From: Euryhalocaulis sp050486445
Lineage (GTDB): Bacteria; Pseudomonadota; Alphaproteobacteria; Caulobacterales; Maricaulaceae
Direction of reading: 5' to 3'
DNA length: 64,000 nucleotides
Assembly (NCBI GenBank): GCA_050486445.1
Contig: JBJHDH010000006.1
Coordinates: 32,145 to 96,144 of the forward strand
Positions 23,615 through 32,015 of the stretch are shown in pieces; within the stretch, counting starts at the first letter, position 1; the number at the start of each line of letters is the position of its first letter. The position numbers and the translations under genes are program-made. The notes under the pieces were generated by a model, which ran no database searches, was not told the origin of the DNA, and worked only from the letters and a program-made list of their open reading frames with translations.

Positions 23615-23695
23615 GACTTCCGCCCCCGAATTGTTCGAGGGCGATTAAAGACGTGCTGAAGTAAAATTGACGCGGATGACGGAATGTAGACTTTA

Positions 23696-23701
23696 ATTAT
23701 A
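23696..23701 (-). promoter_or_regulatory. Consensus -10 box in an AT-rich upstream region
   Basis: TATAAT reads on the minus strand at 23701-23696, about 80 nt upstream of the BTLCP lipoprotein start. It lies in an AT-rich block (about 23640-23760) that stands out from its GC-rich surroundings. I see no good -35, so the block may act as an UP-like element or carry an activator site. Confidence 0.4.
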
Positions 23702-23813
23702 TTTGTATAGAATTTGAAAAATTATGTATTGGTGTTGTTAACCATCACAATTTACTGGATGTTTGCCATGGGCCAGCGTCAGCGGATGCAGGACGCCGGG
23801 CGGCAAGCGCCGC

Positions 23814-24608
23814 TCAGGGCGGGGTGAGCGTCACAGGGATATCGCCGGCGCGCAGCGCGCCCTGCGCCGCCGCCAGCCGGTCCAGCCGCGCCAGCGCCAG
23901 GCCAAGGCTGGTGGCCTTTGTCTCCAGTGTCGAGCGCACACTTCCGATGGCGGCGCCTGTTTCGTCCATGATCTCCGCGCCGAAGACCGGCGCCGGGCTG
24001 GTAAAGGCGAGCGCGCACATCCGCTTGCGCACCCCGCCCTTGCGATGCATGCGGCTGACCACTTCCTGGCCGACGAAGCAGCCTTTCTTCAGATCGACGC
24101 CGTTGAGAAGATCGAGATTGGCGTCGGCGGGGAAGACCTCTTCAGGCCCGTAATCCGCGCCCTGATCCGGAATGCCGAGCGACAGGCGTGTTTCGTTATA
24201 TGCCGGCCAGTCAGCGCGCTCCGGCCCTGCGACGAGCGCACGGGCCGGCAGGCCGGGATGGCGCGGATCTGGCGCGCCTTCACCCAGCCGGACGGAAAGA
24301 TCGTCCCGCCGCTCGATGCTGATGTTTCGGCGCAGGCGGTAGAGCGTCAGCCGGCGGATCAGATCGTCCGCCCCATCCGCCGCGGCGTCCATCAGCACGC
24401 CGTCGCCTTCCGGGTCCGCATGAACAAACAGCGTGTGCAGGATCTTGCCCTGCGGGGTCAGCAAGGCGGCGAAGACCGGCGCGCCGGGCGCGAGCGCCAG
24501 CACGGAATTGGTCAGCAGCCCGTTCAGGAAATCGCGCGCCTCCGCGCCCCGCACGGCGATCACGGCGCGGCGCGGCGGGAGAGGAGCGGCCTCCGTCTTT
24601 TCTGTCAT
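23814..24608 (-). CDS. ygfZ: Folate-binding protein YgfZ (iron-sulfur cluster assembly factor)
   Basis: 264 residues from the ATG at 24608 (MTEKTEAAPLPPRRAVIAVRGAEARDFLNGLLTNSV); the frame is open to 24731 across a repeat. The family signature is KGCFVGQEVVSRMHRKG (normally KGCYxGQE), carrying the conserved Cys. The protein resembles the T-protein of the glycine cleavage system; it binds tetrahydrofolate and helps repair or assemble [4Fe-4S] clusters. Divergent from the dihydroorotase-like gene, with a palindromic repeat in the spacer. Confidence 0.9.
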   Translation of the reverse strand: MTEKTEAAPLPPRRAVIAVRGAEARDFLNGLLTNSVLALAPGAPVFAALLTPQGKILHTLFVHADPEGDGVLMDAAADGADDLIRRLTLYRLRRNISIERRDDLSVRLGEGAPDPRHPGLPARALVAGPERADWPAYNETRLSLGIPDQGADYGPEEVFPADANLDLLNGVDLKKGCFVGQEVVSRMHRKGGVRKRMCALAFTSPAPVFGAEIMDETGAAIGSVRSTLETKATSLGLALARLDRLAAAQGALRAGDIPVTLTPP

Positions 24609-24647
24609 GTCTCTTCTGTCGCGGCCATGAGCCGGATATAGGCACGG

Positions 24648-24767
24648 TAGAGCGTTTCCCGGAAAAGTGGACTCCGGTTTTCCATCCGGAAACGCGATAA
24701 GATAAAAATGCCGGAGCAAATCCGCGCTCATTCAACCGGTCCCGGATAACATCCGCCGGATTTGCTC
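24648..24767 (+). repeat. Palindromic intergenic repeat, copy 2 (ygfZ / dihydroorotase spacer)
   Basis: The first part (24648-24696) runs TAGAGCGTTTCCCGGAAAAG to CATCCGGAAACGCG and folds on itself. The second part is an inverted repeat, CCGGAGCAAATCCG (24711-24724) with CGGATTTGCTCTGG (24757-24770), enclosing 32 nt. The second stem ends 17 nt before the GTG of the next gene, so it would form in that gene's leader. Confidence 0.7.
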
Positions 24768-24787
24768 TGGCGGCGAAGGAGAAGCGC

Positions 24788-26125
24788 GTGGCGGAGACCT
24801 ACGACCTTATCATCAAGGGCGGCCAGATCGTGACCCATGCCGGGCGGGCCGTGGCCGATCTCGGCGTACGGGACGGGCGCATCGCCGCCATCGGCGCGCT
24901 GGACCCCGCGCGCGCGGACGAGGCGTTCGACGCCTCGGGCCTGACCATCCTGCCCGGGGTGATCGACTCTCAGGTGCATTTCCGCGAGCCCGGCCTGACC
25001 CATAAAGAGGATTTCGAGAGCGGATCGCGCGCGGCGGCGCTGGGCGGCGTCACTTCGGTCTTCGAAATGCCCAATACAGATCCGCCCACCACCAGCGTGG
25101 ACGCCATCGCCGACAAGGTCGCCCGCGCCACAGGCCGGTTCCATGTCGATTTCGCCTTCTATGCCGGGGCGACGATGGAGAACGCGGACCGCCTCAACGA
25201 GATCGAGCGCGCGCCCGGATGCTGCGGCGTGAAAGTGTTTATGGGCAGCTCTACCGGCTCGCTGCTGGTCGCGACCGACGAGGGGGTGGAGACGGTGCTG
25301 CGCAGCGCCCGCCGCCGCGTGACGTTTCACTCCGAGGACGAGGCGCGGCTGAAGGCCCGGAAATCGCTGGCCCGCGAGGGCGATGTGCTGAGCCATCCCG
25401 AGGTGCGCGACGCCGAGACGGCGCGGCTGTGCACCGAACGCCTGCTGCGCATCGCCCGGCGGGCCGGGGCGCGCATCCATGTGCTGCATGTCACGACAGC
25501 CGACGAGATTCCGCTGCTGGCCGGGGCGAAGGATTTCGCCACGGTGGAGATCACGCCGCAGCATCTGACCCTGGCCGCGCCCGAAGCCTATGAGCGGCTG
25601 GGAACGCTGGCCCAGATGAACCCGCCGATCCGGGACGCGGCGCATCGCGACGGGTTGTGGCGCGCGGTGGCCGAGGGCGTCGCCGACGTGATCGGCTCTG
25701 ACCACGCGCCGCATACGCTGGAGGAAAAGGCGCGGCCCTATCCGGCCAGCCCCAGCGGGATGCCCGGCGTGCAGACTCTGGTTCCGGTGATGCTGGACCA
25801 TGTGGCGCAGGGCCGGCTGAGCCTGGAGCGGTTTGTCGACCTGACCAGCGCCGGGCCTGCAAGGGTGTTCGGCCTGTCCGGAAAGGGGCGGCTGGCGCGC
25901 GGCTATGACGCCGATTTCACTATTGTCGATCTGGAAGCAAAGCGGACCATCGAAAACCGCTGGATCGCGACGAAAGCCGGCTGGACCCCGTTTGACGGCA
26001 TGGCGGTCACGGGCTGGCCGGCAGCGACCGTCGTGCGCGGCCGCACCGTGATGCGCGATGACGAGATCGTGGCCTCCGGAACCGGCGCGCCGGCGCGTTT
26101 CCTGGAAACGCTCGCCCATGACTGA
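24788..26125 (+). CDS. pyrC: Dihydroorotase-like amidohydrolase
   Basis: 445 residues from GTG at 24788, with AGGAGAAG just upstream. Class I dihydroorotases close carbamoyl-aspartate to dihydroorotate in pyrimidine synthesis. The bridging Lys (VKVFMGSSTGSLL), the His in FHSEDE, the His in HVLHVTT and SDHAPHT are present. The first metal-binding motif, normally HxH, reads Q-V-H (DSQVHFREPG), so one zinc ligand is replaced by Gln. Similar Gln variants may be ordinary in this lineage, or the protein may act on another cyclic amide. pyrD is 18 kb away at 44314. Confidence 0.85.
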   Translation: MAETYDLIIKGGQIVTHAGRAVADLGVRDGRIAAIGALDPARADEAFDASGLTILPGVIDSQVHFREPGLTHKEDFESGSRAAALGGVTSVFEMPNTDPPTTSVDAIADKVARATGRFHVDFAFYAGATMENADRLNEIERAPGCCGVKVFMGSSTGSLLVATDEGVETVLRSARRRVTFHSEDEARLKARKSLAREGDVLSHPEVRDAETARLCTERLLRIARRAGARIHVLHVTTADEIPLLAGAKDFATVEITPQHLTLAAPEAYERLGTLAQMNPPIRDAAHRDGLWRAVAEGVADVIGSDHAPHTLEEKARPYPASPSGMPGVQTLVPVMLDHVAQGRLSLERFVDLTSAGPARVFGLSGKGRLARGYDADFTIVDLEAKRTIENRWIATKAGWTPFDGMAVTGWPAATVVRGRTVMRDDEIVASGTGAPARFLETLAHD

Positions 26126-26212
26126 CCGGGCGCCCGGGAAGTATTAGAAAAACTAAACCGAAGCGCCAAAAATCCGCGCTTTTCCGGGCCGGACAAATTT
26201 GAGACAAGCCCG

Positions 26213-26228
26213 GGCCGCCATGGCGGCC
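26213..26228. other. Perfect 16-bp palindrome in the 194-bp spacer before cysD
   Basis: GGCCGCCATGGCGGCC. The spacer 26126-26319 also has a small AAGCGC/GCGCTT hairpin followed by TT at 26161-26182, possibly the end of the dihydroorotase transcript. I see no riboswitch or clear promoter for cysD. Confidence 0.3.
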
Positions 26229-26319
26229 AAAAAGCCGGTTTTGACCGGATTTCAGGCCCGATCGGACAGAATCTGGCGAAGGCCGGGCCGGGCGGCGGGG
26301 CGTAAGGAGGCCTCAGGCA

Positions 26320-27219
26320 TTGCTTTCCAATCATTTGCGCGCGCTGGAATCCGAATCCATCGAAATTCTGCGCGAGACGGCGGCCAGTTTTGAAAACCCC
26401 GTGCTGATGTATTCCATCGGCAAGGATTCCTCCGTGCTGCTGCATCTGGCGCTGAAGGCGTTCTTTCCGGCGAAGATCCCCTTCCCGCTGCTGCATATCG
26501 ATACGACCTGGAAATTCCGGGAGATGATCGAGTTCCGCGACCGCATGGCGGCGAAGCACGGGCTGAACCTGATCGTCCACACCAATCCGGAGGGGCTGGC
26601 CCGGAACATCAATCCGGTGGATCACCCTTCGGATCACTATACCCATGTGATGAAGACGCTGGCGCTGCGTCAGGCGCTGGACGCGCACAAATTCGACGCC
26701 GCCATCGGCGGCGCGCGGCGCGACGAGGAACGCTCGCGCGCCAAGGAGCGCATCTTCAGCCACCGCACCCCGGACCATGCATGGGAGCCGAAATCCCAGC
26801 GCCCCGAACTCTGGCGCCTGTTCAATACGCGCATCGGCAAGGGCGAAAGCTTTCGCGTCTTCCCGATCTCCAACTGGACCGAGGAAGACGTCTGGTCCTA
26901 CATCGCCGCGGAAAATATCGAGATTGTGCCGCTCTATTACGCGGCGGAGCGGCCCGTGGTGCGCCGCAATGGCCAGCTCATCATGGTCGACGACAATCGG
27001 TTCCGCCTGCAGCCCGGCGAGGCCGTCAGCCAGGAATGGGTGCGGTTCCGCACGCTGGGCTGTTATCCGCTGACCGCCGCTTCGGAATCGCGCGCGGCGA
27101 CGCTGGAGGAGGTGGTGGACGAGACGCTGAACGCCGCGCAGAGCGAGCGCGTCGGCCGCCTGATCGACCACGATCAGGCCGCCTCGATGGAGCGCAAGAA
27201 GCGCGAGGGATATTTCTGA
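26320..27219 (+). CDS. cysD: Sulfate adenylyltransferase subunit 2
   Basis: 299 residues from a TTG with AAGGAGG nine nt upstream. CysD is the ATP-sulfurylase catalytic subunit that forms APS from sulfate and ATP. It has the PP-loop YSIGKDSSVLLHLALKAF and the DAAIGGARRDEERSRAKERIFSHR segment. Its stop overlaps the start of cysNC (TGATG), so the two are coupled. The SulP transporter at 1358 could supply sulfate, but that is a guess. No cysH or cysJI is in the window. Confidence 0.96.
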   Translation: MLSNHLRALESESIEILRETAASFENPVLMYSIGKDSSVLLHLALKAFFPAKIPFPLLHIDTTWKFREMIEFRDRMAAKHGLNLIVHTNPEGLARNINPVDHPSDHYTHVMKTLALRQALDAHKFDAAIGGARRDEERSRAKERIFSHRTPDHAWEPKSQRPELWRLFNTRIGKGESFRVFPISNWTEEDVWSYIAAENIEIVPLYYAAERPVVRRNGQLIMVDDNRFRLQPGEAVSQEWVRFRTLGCYPLTAASESRAATLEEVVDETLNAAQSERVGRLIDHDQAASMERKKREGYF

Positions 27220-29108
27220 TGGCCGAGACGCTCGCCCGCGCCGCCGCCGCAGTTCCGCATCACGCCGCGGCGGATGAAAAATCCATCCTGCGCTTTCTGA
27301 CATGCGGCAGCGTCGATGACGGCAAGTCGTCGCTGATCGGCCGCCTGCTGTTCGATTCCGGTTCGATCTTCGACGACCAGATGTCGACGCTGGAAAAGGA
27401 TTCAAAAAAATTCGGCACCACCGGCGATGCGCCCGACCTGGCGCTGCTGCTGGACGGGCTGGAAGCCGAGCGCGAGCAGGGCATCACGATCGATGTCGCC
27501 TATCGCTATTTCTCCACGCCCAGGCGCAAATTCATCGTCGCCGACGCGCCCGGCCATGCGCAATACACGCGCAATATGGCCGTCGCCGCGTCCGTCTCGG
27601 ACCTCGCGGTGCTGGTGATCGACGCGCGCAAGGGCGTGCTGGAACAGACGCGCCGCCATTTGACGGTGTGCCAGCTTCTGGGCGTGCGCCACGCCGTGCT
27701 GGCGGTGAACAAGATCGACCTGGTGGATTTCAGCGAAACCCGCTTCCGCGAGATCGAGGCGGAGCTGGGAAAGGCGGCGCAAGGTTTCGAGACATGCCGC
27801 GCCATTCCTGTTTCGGCGCGCTTTGGCGACAATGTCGCGGAACGGGGCGGCAATCTTTCCTGGTGGGACGGGCCGAGCCTTCTCGACCTGCTGGAAACCG
27901 TGCAGGTGCGCCAGGATGAGGCGGACAAGGAGTTTCGTATGCCGGTCCAGCTTGTGGCCCGGCCGGACCTCGATTTCCGCGGCTATCAGGGCACGATCGC
28001 AGGCGGCCGTGTGAAGCCGGGCGACGCCGTGGTCGCCTCGCTTTCGGGACGCACCTCTACCGTGAAGCGCATTGTCACCATGAGCGGCGATCTGGGCAGC
28101 GCCCAGGCCGGAGACGCGGTGACGCTGACGCTGGCCGATGAAATCGACATCAGCCGCGGCGATGTGCTCGCCGCCGCCGATGCGCGGCCCGAAGTCAGCG
28201 ACCAGTTCGCCGCGCATCTGATCTGGATGGGCGAGGCGCCGTTGCTGCCCGGGCGCGAATATCTGCTCAAGACCGGCGCGCGCACCGTGCCGGCCAGCGT
28301 CACCGAGATCGGCCACCGGCTGGACGTGACCAGCGGCGAGCATCTGGCCGCCAAGGAGCTGGAGCTGAACGATATCGGCTTCGTCAAGCTGGCCTGCGCC
28401 GCGCCGGTGGCTTTCGACCCCTATGCGCAGAACCGGCGCACGGGCGCCTTTCTGCTGATCGACCGCTTCAGCAACGATACGCTGGCCGCCGGCGTGATCG
28501 CGCACGGGCTGCGCCGCGCCACCAATATTCACTGGCAATCGGTGGACGTGGACCGGGAGGCCCGCGCCCGCGCCAAGGGCCAGACGCCCAGCGTATTGTG
28601 GTTCACCGGGCTTTCCGGCTCCGGCAAATCGACCATCGCCAATCTGGTCGAGAAGCGCCTCTATGCCGAAGGCCGGCACACCTATCTGCTGGATGGCGAC
28701 AATGTGCGCCACGGCCTCAACCGCGATCTGGGCTTCACCGACGCCGACCGGGTGGAGAATATCCGCCGCGTCGCCGAGGTGGCGAGGCTGATGGCCGATT
28801 CCGGCCTGATCGTTCTGGTCAGCTTCATCAGCCCGTTCCGCGCCGAGCGCCGCATGGCGCGCGATCTGATGGGCCCGGATTTCATTGAGGTGTTCGTCGA
28901 TACGCCGCTGGAGCTGGCGGCCGAGCGCGATCCCAAGGGGCTCTACAAAAAGGCGTTCGCCGGCGAGCTGAAGAATTTTACCGGCGTCGACAGCCCGTAC
29001 GAGCCGCCAGAGGCCGCTGAAATCCATGTGGAGACCGCCAGCCAGTCCGCCGAACAGGCCGCCGACCGCATCGTCGCCTTCCTGCGCGAAGCCGGCCGGC
29101 TGGGCTGA
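27219..29108 (+). CDS. cysNC: Bifunctional sulfate adenylyltransferase subunit 1 / APS kinase
   Basis: 629 residues. The N-terminal CysN part (about 1-440) is an EF-Tu-like GTPase (GSVDDGKSSLIGRLL, DAPGHAQYTRNM, NKIDLV) that drives APS synthesis with CysD. The C-terminal CysC part (about 450-629) phosphorylates APS to PAPS and has its own P-loop GLSGSGKST at about 464, plus LDGDNVRHGLNRDLGF and FISPFRAERRMARDL. The fused CysNC form is common in alphaproteobacteria. Start ATG overlaps the cysD stop. Confidence 0.97.
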   Translation: MAETLARAAAAVPHHAAADEKSILRFLTCGSVDDGKSSLIGRLLFDSGSIFDDQMSTLEKDSKKFGTTGDAPDLALLLDGLEAEREQGITIDVAYRYFSTPRRKFIVADAPGHAQYTRNMAVAASVSDLAVLVIDARKGVLEQTRRHLTVCQLLGVRHAVLAVNKIDLVDFSETRFREIEAELGKAAQGFETCRAIPVSARFGDNVAERGGNLSWWDGPSLLDLLETVQVRQDEADKEFRMPVQLVARPDLDFRGYQGTIAGGRVKPGDAVVASLSGRTSTVKRIVTMSGDLGSAQAGDAVTLTLADEIDISRGDVLAAADARPEVSDQFAAHLIWMGEAPLLPGREYLLKTGARTVPASVTEIGHRLDVTSGEHLAAKELELNDIGFVKLACAAPVAFDPYAQNRRTGAFLLIDRFSNDTLAAGVIAHGLRRATNIHWQSVDVDREARARAKGQTPSVLWFTGLSGSGKSTIANLVEKRLYAEGRHTYLLDGDNVRHGLNRDLGFTDADRVENIRRVAEVARLMADSGLIVLVSFISPFRAERRMARDLMGPDFIEVFVDTPLELAAERDPKGLYKKAFAGELKNFTGVDSPYEPPEAAEIHVETASQSAEQAADRIVAFLREAGRLG

Positions 29109-29245
29109 CCGGACGCGCGCGGAAGGGTGGCGGAAAGGGCCCGCCGCGCCCGTTTGCCGCAGTGGCGAAAACAAGGCCTTGCGAAGGCTGCGGCACAGGC
29201 TGAAATATCATAAATATCAAATTCTTACACCCTGCCGGGCCGGTG

Positions 29246-29274
29246 TTGACTTGGGGTGGGGGCAAAACTAGGGT
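29246..29274 (+). promoter_or_regulatory. Predicted promoter of the F0 operon
   Basis: TTGACT (29246-29251) and TAGGGT (29269-29274) are separated by exactly 17 nt. A 10-bp hairpin with one G-T pair and a CTTCG loop (29284-29308) follows in the short leader, ending 14 nt before the ATG of atpI. Confidence 0.5.
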
Positions 29275-29322
29275 GCGCCCGCTCGGCAGGGGGCTTCGCC
29301 CTCTGCCGCGCCCGACCGAGAC

Positions 29323-29658
29323 ATGTCCCGCCAAGACGAGACGCCATCCGACTCTCCGGACAGCGAGGATTTCGACCGGCGGCTTTCCGCTGCGCGGATG
29401 AAAGCTGGGCTGGACAAGCGGGATGATGCGCCGGAGAGCATGGCGCAGTCCCGGGCCTGGGGCGGGGCGCTGCGCGCTGGAGCCGATCTGATCGCCGCCC
29501 TTCTGGTCGGCGTCGGTCTGGGTCTGGCGATAGACCGGCTCGCGGGCTCCGGACCCTGGGGCATGCTGGCCGGTTTGTTTCTGGGGTTCGCCGCGGGATT
29601 GCGCAATGCGATGCGCACGGCGCGGCGATTGAATGCGTACGACGATTCCGTTAGGTGA
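29323..29658 (+). CDS. atpI: ATP synthase protein I (AtpI/AtpZ)
   Basis: 111 residues. A polar, Asp/Ser-rich N-terminus (about 1-45) precedes two membrane helices (ADLIAALLVGVGLGLAIDRLAG and WGMLAGLFLGFAAGLRNAMR), the AtpI pattern. AtpI is thought to help assemble the c-ring and possibly import magnesium. It is the first gene of the F0 operon; atpB follows after 33 nt. Confidence 0.88.
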   Translation: MSRQDETPSDSPDSEDFDRRLSAARMKAGLDKRDDAPESMAQSRAWGGALRAGADLIAALLVGVGLGLAIDRLAGSGPWGMLAGLFLGFAAGLRNAMRTARRLNAYDDSVR

Positions 29659-29691
29659 TGCCGCGCGCGCGGATATGACCGGCGGACCGGA

Positions 29692-30546
29692 ATGGCTGGG
29701 GCAGGGATGAGCCTTTCACGTTTGCTGGATCTGGCGGCCGAGCTTGGCGCCGCGCGCGTACTGGACGCTCTGCCGGGTCTGTTTCAGATCGGCCGCGTCG
29801 CGACCGACCCGATGCACCAGTTCGAGGTGCAACGCTGGGCGCCGATCCATCTGGGCGGTGTCGATATCAGCTTCACCAACGCCAGCTTCTTCATGGTGAT
29901 GACCGTCGCCGTGATCCTCGGCTTTCTGATGCTGTCGCTGAGCAAGCGCGCGCTGGTGCCCGGCCGGATGCAGTCGGTGGCGGAGCTGACCTACGGCTTC
30001 GTTTACGACATGGTGCGCGGCAATCTGGGTGAGTCGGGGATGAAATTCTTCCCCTTCGTCTTCACTCTTTTCATTTTCATTTTCGTGGCGAACCTGATCG
30101 GCCTTGTGCCGGGCTTCTTCACCACGACCAGCCATCTGATCGTCACGCTGGCGCTGTCGATGACAGTGATCGCAATCGTGCTGATCGTCGGTTTCGCCAA
30201 GAACGGCCTGAAATTCCTGAAGCTGTTCGCGCCGTCCGGCCTGCCCTGGTGGATGTATCCGCTGCTGGTGCCGATCGAGATCATCTCGTTCCTCAGCCGT
30301 CCATTCAGCCTGGCCATCCGTCTGTTCGCCAACATGCTCGCGGGTCACATCCTGCTGAAGCTGTTCGGCGGCTTTGTAATCTCGCTGGCCAGCATCGGCG
30401 CGCTGGGCGTTGTGGCCGCGATCCTGCCGCTGCTTACCAATACCGCCGTGACGGCGCTGGAGTTTCTGGTGGCGTTCCTTCAGGCCTATGTGTTCGCCAT
30501 CCTGACCTGCATCTATCTCAACGACGCGCTGCATCCGGGCCACTGA
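29692..30546 (+). CDS. atpB: F0F1 ATP synthase subunit a
   Basis: 284 residues (ATG at 29692; an ATG at 29707 after GGGCAGGG is an alternative). Subunit a forms the proton half-channels. The conserved helix SRPFSLAIRLFANMLAGHILLKL holds the essential Arg, and LVPIEIISFLSRP precedes it. Six or so membrane segments are present. It is followed by atpE after 42 nt with a GGAG ribosome site. Confidence 0.97.
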   Translation: MAGAGMSLSRLLDLAAELGAARVLDALPGLFQIGRVATDPMHQFEVQRWAPIHLGGVDISFTNASFFMVMTVAVILGFLMLSLSKRALVPGRMQSVAELTYGFVYDMVRGNLGESGMKFFPFVFTLFIFIFVANLIGLVPGFFTTTSHLIVTLALSMTVIAIVLIVGFAKNGLKFLKLFAPSGLPWWMYPLLVPIEIISFLSRPFSLAIRLFANMLAGHILLKLFGGFVISLASIGALGVVAAILPLLTNTAVTALEFLVAFLQAYVFAILTCIYLNDALHPGH

Positions 30547-30588
30547 GAAGCGGCGCATTACCCAATCAACCGAACAGGAGCAGACATC

Positions 30589-30813
30589 ATGGAAATCGAA
30601 GCGGCAAAACAGATCGGCGCGGGCATCGCGGCGATCGCGCTGGGCGGCGCCGGTATCGGCATCGGCATCATCTTCGGCAATTATCTCGCCGGCGCGCTGC
30701 GCAATCCCTCGGCCGCCGCCGGCCAGTTCACCAATCTGCTGATCGGCTTCGCCCTGACCGAGTTCACCGGTCTGCTGGGCTTCGTCGTCGCGATGATTAT
30801 CCTGTTCGGCTGA
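30589..30813 (+). CDS. atpE: F0F1 ATP synthase subunit c
   Basis: 74 residues, two helices joined by the polar loop ALRNPSAA. The proton-carrying acidic residue is E58 in GFALTEFTGLLGF. There is no sodium-binding Gln/Ser pattern around it, so a proton ring is expected. Gly-rich helix 1 (GAGIAAIALGGAGIGIGIIFG) is typical of tight c-ring packing. Confidence 0.97.
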   Translation: MEIEAAKQIGAGIAAIALGGAGIGIGIIFGNYLAGALRNPSAAAGQFTNLLIGFALTEFTGLLGFVVAMIILFG

Positions 30814-30854
30814 TCCAGGCTGGACCGGAGCGTCAGTAGCGGAGCGCCTGTGCG

Positions 30855-31382
30855 ATGATCGGAACTCTGAAGGTGATGACGGCCGGCGGCCTGCCGCAGC
30901 TCGACTTCACGACCTATACGAGCCAGCTCTTCTGGCTCGCGATCACGTTCGGGCTGCTCTATGTGCTGCTGGCGAGGGTGTTTCTGCCGCGGCTGGGCGC
31001 CGTGCTGGCGGAGCGGCGCAATACGGTGGAGGGCGATCTGAACGCCGCCTCCGCCCTGCGCGGTGAGGCGAAGGATGCGGGCGCGGCGCTGGAGGCGGCC
31101 TTGGCCGATGCCCGCGCTCGCGCTCACGCCATCGTCGCCAAAGAGCGCGAGGCGATGACCGCCGAGATCGACGCCGAGGCGCAAAAAGCCGAGGCGGCGC
31201 TGGAAGCGAAGCTGGCCGAGGCCGACGCCACCATCGCCGGGCGCCGGGACGCGGCGATGGCCAAAGTGGCGGACGTGGCCGCCGAGGCCGCCGGCGCGGT
31301 GGTGCAGAAGCTGACCGGCGCCGCGCCGGACCAGGCCGCATTGCAGCGCGCGCTGGCGGCCGCGTCGCAGAGCCGGGCATAG
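30855..31382 (+). CDS. atpF': F0F1 ATP synthase subunit b'
   Basis: 175 residues. One N-terminal membrane segment (SQLFWLAITFGLLYVLLARVFLPRLGAVLAERR) and a long charged Ala/Glu/Arg coiled coil make the peripheral stalk. A second, different b-type gene follows 9 nt downstream; the b/b' pair is typical of alphaproteobacteria and chloroplasts. Confidence 0.92.
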   Translation: MIGTLKVMTAGGLPQLDFTTYTSQLFWLAITFGLLYVLLARVFLPRLGAVLAERRNTVEGDLNAASALRGEAKDAGAALEAALADARARAHAIVAKEREAMTAEIDAEAQKAEAALEAKLAEADATIAGRRDAAMAKVADVAAEAAGAVVQKLTGAAPDQAALQRALAAASQSRA

Positions 31383-31391
31383 GAGGCGGCG

Positions 31392-31913
31392 ATGAACGGG
31401 CTGATCGACTGGTTCACGCATACCTACGTGCCGTCCGACCCCACGTTCTGGGTGCTGATCTCGCTGCTGATCTTTATCGGCATTCTGCTGTGGGCGAAGG
31501 TTCCGAAACTGGGCGCCAACGCGCTCGACAGCCGCGCCGCCGCCATCGCCAAAGAGCTGGAGGATGCGCGCCGGATGCGCGAGGAGGCGCAGGCGCTTCT
31601 GGTGCAGATGCAGCAGCGCCGGCAGGACGCCGAGGCCGAGGCCGAGACGCTGGTGGCGCAGGCCCGCGCCGAGGCCGCCCGGCTGCGCGCCGAGGCCGGC
31701 GCCGCGCTGGAAGAGCGTGTCGCCCGCCGCGCCAAGATGGCGGAGGACAAGATCGCCCGCGCCGAACAGCAGGCGGAAGCCGATGTGCGCGCCGCCGCCG
31801 CCGATCTGGCCGTGAACGCCGCCGAGGCGCTGATCCGCGAGACGCTGGACAGCGCCGCCCGCACGAAAATCTTTGAATCCAGCCTCAAGGATCTGGAGCG
31901 CCGTCTGCAATAG
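31392..31913 (+). CDS. atpF: F0F1 ATP synthase subunit b
   Basis: 173 residues. A membrane segment near the N-terminus (PTFWVLISLLIFIGILLWAKVPKLGANALDSRA) leads into a coiled coil, with AVNAAEALIRETLDSAARTKIFESSLKDLERRL at the end, as in subunit b. It is the last gene of the operon; the F1 genes are not in the window. A strong terminator lies 26 nt after the stop. Confidence 0.94.
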   Translation: MNGLIDWFTHTYVPSDPTFWVLISLLIFIGILLWAKVPKLGANALDSRAAAIAKELEDARRMREEAQALLVQMQQRRQDAEAEAETLVAQARAEAARLRAEAGAALEERVARRAKMAEDKIARAEQQAEADVRAAAADLAVNAAEALIRETLDSAARTKIFESSLKDLERRLQ

Positions 31914-31939
31914 GCGCCGCGTTTCAGAATAGACTTGGA

Positions 31940-31966
31940 AAACCCCGGGCGATGTCCGGGGTTTTT
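31940..31966 (+). terminator. Rho-independent terminator of the F0 operon
   Basis: AAACCCCGG (31940-31948) pairs with CCGGGGTTT (31956-31964) around a 7-nt loop, running into TTTTTTG. Confidence 0.88.
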
Positions 31967-32015
31967 TGTTTCCCGGGGATTGGCCGCATTCAGCGGGCCG
32001 CTGCTGCGATATGCG

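Noticed and set aside
23735..23760. CtrA-type site (TTAA-N7-TTAA) in the AT-rich block
   Set aside because: TTAACC is followed by AATTTAC with wrong spacing and a broken second half.
26126..26319. Possible SAM-type riboswitch before cysD
   Set aside because: Only short generic hairpins; no conserved SAM-II or SAM-I core seen.
29109..29245. Small gene or tRNA between cysNC and the F0 operon
   Set aside because: No frame with a ribosome site and no cloverleaf; only the end of the cysNC transcript and the promoter region.
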